DNA from: Cyclospora cayetanensis
Taxonomy: Eukaryota; Apicomplexa; Conoidasida; Eucoccidiorida; Eimeriidae
Assembly: GCF_002999335.1 (NCBI RefSeq)
Contig: NW_020312258.1
Location: 124,001 to 188,000 of the forward strand
Length of the DNA: 64,000 nt
Direction of reading: 5' to 3'
The notes below the pieces were generated by a model. The model saw only the letters and a program-made list of their open reading frames with translations, was not told the origin of the DNA and ran no database searches. Positions 36,301 through 47,900 of this stretch are shown here, piece by piece (within the stretch, counting starts at the first letter, position 1; each line of letters starts with the position of its first letter). The position numbers and the translations under genes are program-made.

Positions 36301-39300
36301 TCGCGAGGAAGTCGCATGCGCCGATGGCTGCTGCTGCACGCGCGCCGCGCTGCAGTGTATCGCACATCTCCTTGGGATGGATTCGGGCTTGGGGCGCAGT
36401 AGCCGTAACTGCGTGAGGTGCAGAAAAAGCGCATGCGCACAGAGCTGGCGTCTCCCTTGAGGGGGTTGGGCAGCCGCTTGAGCTTCTGGCAACGCTGGCG
36501 TGCGCCACGAAAAGCGTGTGCGCGGGTGCCGCGGCCACTTCTATGTATTCGGTTTACTTCAGGGAGGGTTCGCCTTACGGTGTGCCGTGTCTTTGCGAAA
36601 TAGCAATCACTTTCGGCCACCGGGCAGTCGGTCGATGGAGGCTATGCTGCTGCTGTGCTGCAGAAAAGCTGTTCTTTTCAAGGGCAGGCTGTCGTGCGTT
36701 GCTGCGGTGCGTCTGCAGGAGACTCGGCAGACACTTGCCCCGTGGGCCTGTTGGTTAGCGTAACACTGAACGGAAAGGCTTCAGCGCGGTTGCTGGACAG
36801 GGGGCCTCAGGTCGTGGATACCTCGGAGGTGGTGTCAAGGACTCCACGCGCCGTATCCACCGAAAGCTTCAAGTAGGAGAATTTAGACGCAGTGTATTTA
36901 GCGCCTAAACGACGCCCCAGACAGCAGCTGAGAGTGCCACAGCTAAGGCGAAATGCTGTGCCCCCGCGGGGACTTCTAGGGGCCCCTAAGGGGGCCCTCC
37001 TTCCTCGACGAGGCACTCATCGAGGAAGGGGCAGAGACTGCCTTGATGATTGCCAGGAGCGGAGGGCTTGGCAGCGGCAGACCCCTCCAACTGCATGGCA
37101 TGAAGGCTGGGCGCTGCGTGTGCTTTTGCTGCCGCTAGAATGACCTCGGGCGATCACGAGAGGGCTGCACGAATCCCCTCGCACTCCCAGCTCGTGATGC
37201 CTCCTGATCTTTGCCGTTGGTGTGGTGTGTGTGGCGGTGCAGGCAATTCTGGGGCTCCCGTTGCGACGTCCGGCGGTTTCAGGATGGGCGTATGCTGCAT
37301 TGTGTCTTGTGGGAAGCTTTTAAGGCCTCGGAGGGCCGTGTGGCTCTGGAGCTGGCATCGGCCAAAACTGCATGGTCGCAGTCTCCATGTGCACAGATCG
37401 CGCGCACTGTGTTGCAGCACCACGCAGAAGCTCTCTGTTCGTATTCGGCTTCCTGGCCAAAGGCAGAGACAAAGACAAAGACCACGAGGCAGGCAGTGCC
37501 GTACCCGAATCTGGAAATAGACTGCAGCCCTCTGGGTGCTGTCGGGCCTTTGTCTGAAAGGCAGAAGGCTCTCATCCGAGTGCGTCCTCCCGAGTTGCGC
37601 CTGCCAGCGTATGCGTTGAGGGCTGCGAAGGCCGCTGGTGCTGTTGTGCTCGTGTTAGCGTCCTCGAGCATCGCTGCTGACCACTGGAGGGCTGTGGAAT
37701 CTCCCGGTGCTGGCGCTCGGGGTTGCGCTTGTTGCTGCGCGTCCAGCCGGCGAAGGGTGTGCTTGGCGCGTGCGCTTGCGTTGTGCCTACTTGAAGTGCA
37801 TGCTCCTCTAAATGTTGTCCTTCGCACACAGGCGTTTGCCGAGCTAAAGAACGTGCTGTGTGCTCTGAGCTCTGTCCCGCTGACCATCAAGCAAGTCTGG
37901 CACTCAGACGCTGCCTTGCGACACACCGAAGTCGTGGCGACAAACATTTGGGAACCTGAGCAGGCACAGGGTAAGCAGTCCGCCCAAGTGTTTTGCGGGA
38001 GGTCCCACAGGCTGGCTGTGCCTTCACTGGAGGGCGTTGCAGCCTCTAGCAGTGCCCTTTAGAAGGCTTTCCTACTACCGCGCAGCCTTGGCATAGCCAG
38101 ACGAATGTCTCGTTTCTGTTGCCCTCCTCTAAAGGCTGTCGCTCTGGGTTCTGTGCGAGTTGCGCTTGCCAAGCAGGTGCTACACCCACCGTGCACTCCG
38201 TGGTGGTGCAGTTTGAAGATTCGGGCAAGTGGCCAGTAGAGCGCCTGGCAGTTTGTCGGCTCAAGACGGCCTTCCTTGTTGCCATGCAGTATGCCGATTC
38301 ACGACACTAAGTCCCCCCAGCCTTTGCGCCCCTTGCAACAACGCGATTGTGGTAGTTCGTGACTTTGCTACGCCCTTACTTCCCTAGCGGCTGAACACTC
38401 CAGCGCATGTTGCACAGCACAGGGGCCTGCCTTTTAGGCTGCGCAGCCGTGTTTGAGACAGTGCGGTGGCCCTTTAGCTGGTCTTGCATTTTTCGGCCAG
38501 ACGCCTAGCGCTGTGCTTGGCTTCTACACCCAACTGCGCCACATGGGGGGAAAGCGGAATAGCGCGGCGGTTTGCGAGGAGGGGCTGCGCGTGAGGGATG
38601 CTTTGGCGGGAAGGGGAATTGGGGGGGGGGCAAGGACGTATTGGCCACTGTGGGTACCGAAGAGGCTTCATCGGATACCATTTGCTGGGGTGCCTGCGCT
38701 GCAGTGAAGAGCTGTTGCGGGATTACTCCGTCTCCAGCGACGTGATGGATTCGCACCTAGATGTTCACTTCCAGGGATTCATCTTTAGAATTCGGATTTT
38801 CCATCCCAACGAAGTAATGGAGGAAGCCAACATCTTTACGGACTTCTCCCTTAAGCCCATCACATCGCAGCTAGCGAAGTCTTTGGGTGCAACTGGAGGC
38901 TCCGGCCGAATGAGCACAACTGGCGGCAGTGGCACCATCCGCGAGGAGAGGGGGGACGCTAAGATGGCATGTGAACTCCTGTTGCAAGAGGACGTCGCGC
39001 TATTATACGCAGCTAGTCCGCCGATGCACCAGGATTCTCTGATGCAGCTACGCACCCTCTGGTGGGGGCCTCAGGTGTCGGCTCTTCTGCATAGCGTGAC
39101 ACTCAAGCACACGGCCTTTGCAGGTATGTATGCACTAGTGCTGCCGCAGGCCGGAGCTCTTCAGAAGTTGGAAGCGCGAGTACTTTTCCTCGAATTTCCA
39201 TCCGTTTATCGTCCCACCGACGGCTCGATACTCAGGTTCTTTCCGCCTTGTGCACTGGGGGTGCACGGAAACAACGGCTGCACCTGTTGGCCTCTGTGCG

Positions 39301-41288
39301 GCAACTCTAGCAAGGATACCAGATTGGGTACTGCTCTGCTTTTCCGCAGGAGCGGTGCGCCTGGCCGTCTCATGGCTTAGCTCTCAGCTGGTTGTGGGGG
39401 CGGTACACTTTGCGGAGCATGTGATGGTCTTCCTCTTCGTAGACTTCCTGAGCGCTGGGTACGGGGATGCGCCACAAAGCCCGCATGTGGCGTTCTTGCG
39501 GTAAGCAATACAGAAAGGCGACGCAGCAAAGCAAGGCGTTTCACGGCCGTTTTCGTGGGGAATATAATTTTTTCGAGTTGGCTATAAATGCCTTAGTCCG
39601 TGCAGCTTTTGTTGTTGCGGTTGAGATGCTGCTGGGGCCGTTTTCGCTGCAGCAGGTTGGCAGCTAGCTGCGCAGGACTTTGTGTGACGCGAGTTTTTGT
39701 TCCGCATGCTGCCTCTCTCGTGCTCAGTTTTCTTCATTTTGTGAGCACCTTTGACTGGGATCGGAATGCGCTGGTGGTGACTTTCGATGCCACCGCCCCG
39801 TTAGCAGAGGAGCAGCGCCAGAAAATGCAAGTGTCTTTTGAGCAGTAAGTGGCCGATGCCGCCTCCTGCCGTAGGGCCCGCTGCCCTCTGCAGCTGGCTA
39901 CGTTGACTATGGTAGAGAATGACTGCAGTCAGCGAGTGGGCGGAAAATATACGGGCAACTAGGGAAGGAGCCGACGGAGCAGTTTTCTCGGTATGCTGCT
40001 TCGGCGGGGCGTCCCTCTGTGCAAGCAGTCTTTTGGTGGTGGTTCTGGTTTTGGCTATCTGTTGCATTGAAGAACGCGTGCTTAGGACGAGCTTCTAGGG
40101 GTCTGGCAGAATTCAGAGGCCGGACGATCGAGGTAAAATCAACAAAAGGAGCATGGGGTAGCTCATGCAGGTGCCATGTCTGCTGCATGTGTTTCTGGTT
40201 ACGCAGCTTCCATCAATTTCCCGCAGTGCAATCCCTACTAGATCCCCATGGCTTCATCATCCCGCGGCCAGAGCCCCCGTGTTTCCGCCGCTTACTTGGA
40301 TGTGCCCGGTGCGTTCCATTGGGTCTGCAGGGTAGATGAAGGAATAGAGAAGGCGAGATGGGTTGCGCCTTCGTCGTTCCTGAAGCATGGGGGTGGATAG
40401 ACCATTAGATCTCCGGTCTTACTTATATGTCTGGGGAGCCGACAGAGAGTCATGCATGACATCTGCACCTGGCGGGTTTGCGAGGACTTGTTTCTGCTGT
40501 GGATTTTGGGTGGCGTTTGCAGAGATGGCTACCAAAGGATACTGGCTCTGAGCCTTGTTTCTGGGAGACGCTTGCAGGATCCAACGTGGAACGGCCTCTT
40601 TGCCGCGGATTTGAGTCAGTTTGACCTTATCCTAAGGTTTCGAGACCCTCTGGCTTTGGCCCCCGCAGGGAGGGAGACCGCCCCTGCGCCGCAGAAGAAG
40701 CGACGCTTTGCAAATTTGCAGTTCAATGGGGAATCACCGTCGTCCCCAAAAAACCCTCTCCTCGCCAGCCTTCTGCAGCAAGAAGCCGATGCAGACATTG
40801 CGATGTACCTTGAAGCAGGGGGTCTAAGCCTTTCGGCTACTTCCCCAGAAACCTGCGCGGTCCTCGACGATCTCTTCCGAAGAGCTGTGGGTACAAAGGC
40901 GTGCGCACGCCGCTATTTAATGCTGCGCTTCCTCCGAAAACTCTTCCAGGCCTTTCCGAATACTTTTATTCTGGGACTGGACTTCGTGCAAGCGCAGCAA
41001 CTGGGAGGAGGCCTTCCGGCGATAGCAGCCCTCAAGATTCCCCCTGGAACGTTACTCTGCAGAGCCTTGCAGCCCACGGCCAGTTCTCCGAGCCTTCTTG
41101 TGTCCCCTTCCTGGGACTCTCAAGGGGCTTGTGTGGAGGCGGCTGCAGAGAAAGGGAAGCCATCAGAAGCAGGTTCCTCGCCAGTAGTAGGAGAACGCTC
41201 CTTCATGGCGATTGTCAGCCCCGTTATGCTCATGGGAGGCATCCGTGCTTTGGGAAGAGGTCTCGTGGATGCTGTGCAGCGCACGTGA
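33377..41288 (+). CDS. NOL6: NOL6/Utp22 (Nrap) small-subunit processome protein, 13 exons
   Basis: Utp22/NOL6 is a large nucleolar scaffold with inactive nucleotidyltransferase-like domains, needed for early 18S rRNA processing. Exons, in phase: 33377–33894, 34027–34524, 34694–34833, 35080–35477, 35859–36276, 36683 (or 36719)–36872, 37243–37970, 38135–38288, 38705–39123, 39350–39500, 39728–39844, 40207–40308 and 40523–41288, about 1,530 residues; human NOL6 has about 1,150. Family landmarks are VELIGSCG…NVDLAFELP with DYLNYRYLAKRA in exons 1–2, PTPYYNALVLED at the end of exon 2, LLLKAWAKRR in exon 3, GFTLSLVLGHI in exon 4, GLLVSVTLNGK in exon 6, FKQFWGSRCDVRRFQDG at the exon 6–7 junction, QFEDSGKWP in exon 8, DVHFQGFIFRIRI in exon 9, RLAVSWLSSQL in exon 10 and LSQFDLILRF in exon 13. 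Exon 7 may contain an unremoved in-frame intron ending at the CACACAG before 37832. The start is the first ATG of the open frame. Confidence 0.88.
36999..37029. other. Inverted repeat in a NOL6 intron
   Basis: CCTTCCTCGA and TCGAGGAAGG form a perfect 10-bp stem around an 11-base loop, between exons 6 and 7. A second short pairing, AGGGGCCCCT, lies just upstream near 36978. Function unknown. Confidence 0.7.
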
Positions 41289-41981
41289 CGTCTTCTCGAG
41301 TTTCGCCAATTTGTAGCTGGTGGCGGCTTGACTGTGGAGGCCGAGTGATGCCAATAGTGATCCCAAGGGACTCGGGCAGTTACGCAGTGTACACCTGCGG
41401 CTCAGAGCTTTGCCCCAAAGACCTGCCATTTTGAGTGCAACACGAGTGCGTGCCTGCTGCTAGCAGATGTGGGGTTTAGGAGATAGAGTTGTGCGGGGGG
41501 ACAAAAGCGGTTCCTCTAGGGAATGAAAACGGCTCGGAAATAGCGGCCGGTAGTGCTCCTATTATTGAAAGAAGAGATCCTCTCAATAAGTTTTGTACAG
41601 GCTGCGCAGTTTTTTAAGGTCCGAGACACTGCAATGTCTGCGAACAATGTGCCAGACTGACTGCTCCCGGCGCCGTGCACCGATTGCAGACTTCAGTATC
41701 TATCAAGGCTGCACGAGGCGCTCTACCTCGTGCTTCCGTAAAAGCGCATTTTCCCTGGAAGTGACTATCGCTGTGTGCGTGGCGCAGCGCACCTTCGTGT
41801 CGATGTTGAGACACCGCGTGTGTGTAGCCGCTGCACTTTTATTGTGTGGTGTGCGTGCGCGTATCTGTGCTAGGCTTTAGACTAAGCCGTTAAGCGCTGT
41901 GTAGGTACATGGGAAACGTCACCCTCGCAGGTATGCAGGGCTGCCAGGGCGTGATATGAGTGCCACGAAAAAATTATTGGG
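41289..41981. other. Region between convergent NOL6 and the ARM gene
   Basis: About 690 bp with no supported gene; it should contain both 3' UTRs. Confidence 0.5.
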
Positions 41982-44900
41982 TTACATATGAAACGGGCCG
42001 ATTCCCCTAGGGCTAGGCGGAGCATGGGCAGCTGCTGTCATTTGCCTGGCTAAAGCTCCCATGGCTGGCTGCCGCGCATGCTGTCTGCCGGCTGCCCTGT
42101 CTATGCTGGGCGGGGGAACTTGATCGGAGCTCCGTACAAAGTCCAGCCCGGCATCCCAGAGAGGGTCAACGGTCTGGCGCGAAACGCCTTCCCCCTTGAG
42201 AATGCGCAGCAGGAACTCCATCACGAGCCGCTTGGAGTCACCTGAGGAGGAGTATTTGGCCGCTGCGTGCTCTATCAAGAGCACGCCGCGATTCAGCGTC
42301 ATCTGCTGCAGTCCCGGCTGAGACGAGAGCAGCCAAAGGCAGCGGCAGCCCTGGGCTACAACTTCCATGTTGTCGGAGTGTTCAGACACCACCTGCAGCG
42401 AAACACAGTCAGACGAGATCGAAAATGAAAGGCATGTGGGGTTCCGGCTCCAGTGCGCGTGGGTAAGAAGGCCCAGAGATCGACGCTCATGAGAGCCCTC
42501 GCAGCAAAGAGCACCTGATGCAGAGCCAAGCATGCCACTCGCAAGGATACATCACGAGAACCTTTCCCCCCTTCACCGCTCCCTCCCCGCCTCCCCCCCC
42601 AAAATGGGCTGAAGAAAGGGCCTTCTGGTTCCTAAGGCGCGAACTGACGGTGGCCGCTGCAGCTCATAAGAGGGCGCTGCAGCCGGAGCACACGAGCGGC
42701 ATGGGAGATCACGAAAAGCGGAAGGCGTGAGGCACTGCTTAGATGCAACGCCTTCTCACCCCCTTTCCACCCCCCTGGTCAGCACTCGAGAAGCAACGGA
42801 GAAGTCAGCCATGAGCCACACATGGAGGGATGCTTGTCTCGTTAGGCTGTGGTTGGAAGCGTCGTGTACCTTGCAGATTACATTGACACCGCGTTCGAGG
42901 ATGGCCGCGGCACATCGCTCGTTGGAAGCGCAGTTCGCTATACACCTGAGGGCGTCCTCGGCGAGACAGGGTTCCTTGCCGTGCTTGAACATGACAAAGA
43001 GAAGCGTGGTCATGGCGCGCATCTTGAGAAGCTCCGTGTAGATCTTCGAGTCGTCAGGCTCTTTGTAAACAAGGCGAGAGATTGCCCGACAGCCAAAGGC
43101 ACACATCTGCACGAGCGCAGTGTGCCGCAGCGTTATACGAGGCACCGGTTGGATATAGTAGCCAGCAGGCCAGTCCCTCCCTTCCCGCTGCAAAACAGGG
43201 GGCCTGCTGCTCAGCCACCTTGGCTCTTCCCCTGCCTCCCCAGCTTCTACCAAGTTCTAACGTGCTGACCAGCGGATCTGTGGAGCACGCTGTCATGCTC
43301 TTAACGATGGCCTCGATGACACCCAGCTCAACGGCCCTCCTCCTCGCATCCGCCTGTTTCAATACGCATAGCCTCACGGAGGCACCACACCCCGTTTTTC
43401 GCACATACACAGACAGACAAAGAAACAAGCAAGCAAACAGACAGAGACAGGCAAGCAGAGGACACGGATCTAGAGCTCTTATGCGGATTCGCCACGCTTG
43501 CCCTAAGGCAGCAGCAGAAGCCAGCGTCTGACAGGAACCTGAGGCTTGGCCACTCTGATCCTGCCACGTGTCTTCGTTTTGGTGTGTTTGGAGTCGAAGA
43601 GGTGCGAGGTGAGCCTGCAGCAGCCTGCTGCAGCTGGTGCTTGGCAGCAGCCCCATCCCTCTCTACAACACCCTAGCAACTCACCAGAGTCGTAACATGG
43701 TAACTGAAGGTCGCGATAAATTCATTGATGTGAGCGCACAAGACAACTGAGCCTTTGCTGTCTTGCAAGGCGCTGATGATAGCGTGCAGTGTCACACGGC
43801 CGAAGACCTGCGCAGCGTCAACAAACACCAAGTCACAGTGCTGTTCAAAAAGCCAAGCCGTGCTTTCCTCCCGAGAGGAACTTCCTCCACATCCTCCAAC
43901 AGCAGCCCGCGTGCCGCCGTGCCTGCCCAGCAAGTGGTCAGGATGCACGAAAAGGGGACTAGGAAAACGTGACCCCTTGCACCTTAGGCCGCCTGTGCAG
44001 GTAATCGAACTTCCGGAAACCCGACAAATGCAAAAAGAGCATTTCCTACTTCGCTCTGGGGAGTGTAGAAATCTTCGAGGATCGTCAGTGCAGCGCAACA
44101 GGCGCTGACGACCTCTGGAACACATCTGTGGCGCTGAATACACCTGTTGACTTCTTCCATCATCTCTTGAGTGAGGCAGTTCCTGCACCGGAGGGACAGA
44201 AGCACAGAAGAAAGGCACGGATGTGCAAGCGGTGTGTTTGTTCGGGTGGGAGCAGAGGAAAAATGGTGCGCGTGAGGAATCTAGAGGGGCATCGCGCCGA
44301 TCGAGGTACTGCTTTGATCGATGCAGCAGCGAATTTCGACGTCATGGGTGTATGGCTGCCAGATAAGAAGTTTCCCTGGGGTGGCATAGAGCAGCGGCAG
44401 CGGCTGCACGCCAAGGCTAGGTTCCCTTTTGGGATGCGCGCTGCCGCTGGTTCACTTTTCTCCTCTGGCATTCTCTTCGAGCTTTTGCACAGGCTCCTGT
44501 GGCACTGCAGCAAGAAAGAGGAGAGATGAATGGACAGACCACGGTAACACTCCGCAGACACGCACCTGCAGGCTTTGACGCCACCGACGATTGCGATACT
44601 GTTTGCAAAGCCGCTGGCAACGCTTTGGCTTTCTGGGTGCGTGGAGACGGCCGAGAGCAGCACAGGAAATGCCTGAAATTTCAGAAACAAAAGACAAGCA
44701 TTGTAGGTGCTGTGGTTCGCGTGAGGCCAGTGTGCGCAGGAGCAGGAAGGCCTCTCTGCATGCCCGGTGCAACACTCGCAGGTTCTAAGGGAGTGCGATG
44801 TGCGAAAGGAGCGAAAAGGACGGCTTGTTAAAAGGTTCCACATGCATGCAAATGCATTTGCATGCATGTGGAACCTCCTATTAAGCATGTAGAGGAATGG

Positions 44901-47900
44901 TAGGATAGACTTGGAGCTCGCATGTAGATGCAGAGGCTGAACCCTTGGCCCCTGCCTCTCTACGCGCAATGCAGGGACACATAAAGCCTCCGTTTAAAGC
45001 GCAAAAAAAAGAAACGAGGCGTCGCCGCCTTTCTTGCAGGGCCGGGGGGTGTCGTGAAGCGCAGCTCCTCACCGTGTGTGCCACATGCTGGCAGTGTTCA
45101 AGGGAAGCTCGCGCGAGCGAGGCGATCGCTTGACACGCTGCTCCTTGCAATTTTCGAGAGTTCGCATTGAGCTTCATGACATTCAGGACCTGCAAAAGCA
45201 CCAACGTCGCCCAGTGCGGGAAAAAAATGCAGCCGCGGAGACTAGGAATGCGCACACCGAAGCTCTCGTGAGGTTTTGTCGACTCTGGGGCCAGGAGGCC
45301 TTTTTCATGCACTTCTGTCGGTGTAAAGGCTGGCAGCGGCGGCTGAAAGTTTTTTGAAATCGGACGCCTCCCAGTACGCACCTTGTCAACGTCGCTGGCA
45401 TCATCTGGCATCCACTTGGGAGTTTTCGACTCTAAGATCTGCACGACCTCGTTGTAGCTGGGAGGCCGCCGCAAGTCGTTGTAGCCTGTCGAAACAGCAC
45501 CCAAAAAGACTCTTTAGTCTTCGCCTTCGCGGCGCTAAGGCAGCTCCAGGCAGGCACCCAACGCGAACAAACAACGGCGAAGGGCTCTACACGAAAACAA
45601 GAGTGCTGCTGCTGACACCCCTAAACAGCCGCTTTTTTGTTTTTGCGCGTATCTTCCTCTATAGGACGCGAGCGCAGCACCGATGTACAACAGAGCAGCA
45701 ACCGGTACGTGGACGAAGCCACGAGGCAGGCAACGCGAAAACGCAATATATCTCTCTCTATATATATCTATATAGACATACGCAGCTGGGAAGTTTGCAT
45801 GGGCCCTTCGCAGCTTTGTTGGCTTCCACCCCCCTGTCCCCCTCCCCATTGCGCACCTTCCTCCAAACGCTGACCAGCGCCTAAAAGCTTCTTTCTTTCG
45901 TGCGACGCTAGTCCTTCCAGCTGGGCCCTTTGTGCTGCAGCGTCAATTGCTAGGCAGGCCCTGTACGTTCGCGGAAGCGCAATTCGCGTGCAGCCGCACG
46001 AGAGATTCTGGATCGGCAGAAATCTTTGCATGCAACACGTGGAAGGATGGCGCGTTTGGCGAAAAATTTGCGGCTTTGCCAGCGCCTAGCGCAGAGGCGG
46101 GAGGTCGTTCTGAGGTAGTGGGGGGAATTGGAAGTTGGGGAATTGTTTGGTAGCCGCGGTCTGCTCCAGCGACGTGCGGGTGCATTAAGATCTTGCTCAC
46201 CTTGTCAGCACTGCTGGCTCGTGTTTCCACTTGCTGAGCACTGCGAGGAAGGCAGAATACTGGGCGGTTTTTCTGTGGGGAGAGCGAGCAACGATTAAAA
46301 TGTGGATGCAGAAGGCGACAACTTCGCTGTTGGACGACTCATTGACTTGCTGCAGCAACAAGTCCACGAGGTCGGTGTTGATGACGACCTGCAAGCGCCG
46401 TGTCGCAAAGGCAGCTGACAGTAAGCCGGATTGCATGCAGTCGCAAAACGGCCAAAACAACCCCCGCAGCGGGCAGCTAGGCCCCGTCAACAACCCTTCG
46501 CCATCGCAGCGCACGCTCCACGAGTCTGCAACTGCGTATATGTTTGTATATACAGATATAAATGTAGCTCTGAACACGAGAAAAAAACGGGAAGGTTCTG
46601 AGCGCGCATGCTTTTTTTCGAGGGTTCAAAGCGCTTCGAATGGGGCCTTGCTTGCCTTGGGTCGAATGACGGCGGCCATCACTGCAATGACATCTGCGCG
46701 AAGCTCCTTGTCGTCGATCGCCATGAGGGTTGTCAACACCTCAAAGAGCGGCGGTGCGAGATGCTCCTGGAATTTAGAAGCTGAGACACCGGCACGCAAG
46801 GACAGACATCGCGTTGCATGCCTCACAAGACGTCCTGGATTAGGATTTTACAGCGGTGCTCAAGGGCCGGCCGGAGGCGCAGCGGGAAAACACGCGCAGG
46901 CATGGAAAAACGCAGCAGAAAAGAGAAGGCCATAGCCCTTAGCCTCGAGGTTCTTTACATAAATACTTTCTGGAAGGGTGGTCCCTTATGTGGAGGGCCT
47001 CATGCGTAGCAAGGCGCAATTCTACCACAGCGGCGTTCAAGTGCATCCGCATACGCATGCACGTCGACAGCAGCATAGAAAAGAGTTTTCAGGGGCACCA
47101 CCCTTAGCCGCATAACACCGAGGGCAGAAAGCAGGGGTTTGTTTGTTTACATTCAAAGATGTTGAGGAGCGCAATGATCCCGGCCCGTTGAATATCGATT
47201 TGGTAGGGGTAGTAGGGCAGAGCTTGTACCAGCGCATTGGCATACTCCTGCAAACGAACGCCACGCGACGCAGCGCACATAAGAGGCTGATTCCAGGCAG
47301 CCGTCCTAGCCGATTGTAAAGGGGCATCGGTGCAAGTCCGAGCCGAGAGAGTAGTGTGGCTGCCTGCCTTGCAGCCAGTTAGGCAAATACATCTTGAGTC
47401 TAAATGGCAGCTCCCCGGGGGCCGTTCTCTTAGAACACAGTACCTGCGAGGCAGGGTCCTTGCGAACGAACTCCTGACAACAGCCAACTGAGAAATCGTA
47501 GATCATCTGCACGTGCTCACTGCTCCCAAGCTGCGTGGCTCAAAGCACACCACAAGGCGTGCTCGGGATTGGTGGCAGCGCTGACATATGCGCAAGAGAA
47601 CCTCATCTAGAGGGCCACAACGATCCTTCTGTCGCTTGAGCTCGACGATAACGCGAAAAAACAGCCCGTGACAGCCACGCGCCATGGGAACCCCCGCAAC
47701 CCTCAACGTTTTCCAGAGTGCCTGAGGCAGCCTTCCTACCTCTCCAGAGGAGAAGACCTTCTTCATTTGTGTGTACAAGAGTTTGAGCTTCTCAGGTGTC
47801 GTTTCCACTGGAGGAGTCAGAAAAACGAATTCCTCGCATCGATACGGCGGCAGGCGCTCGGCCAGTGCTGCGGCGAGTCGGCTCACAAGTCGCATGCACA

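Noticed and set aside
43673..44218. Long minus-strand open frame as one ARM exon
   Set aside because: Clear acceptor and donor sites inside it (43807, 43685) bound a helical ARM exon; the rest reads as intron.
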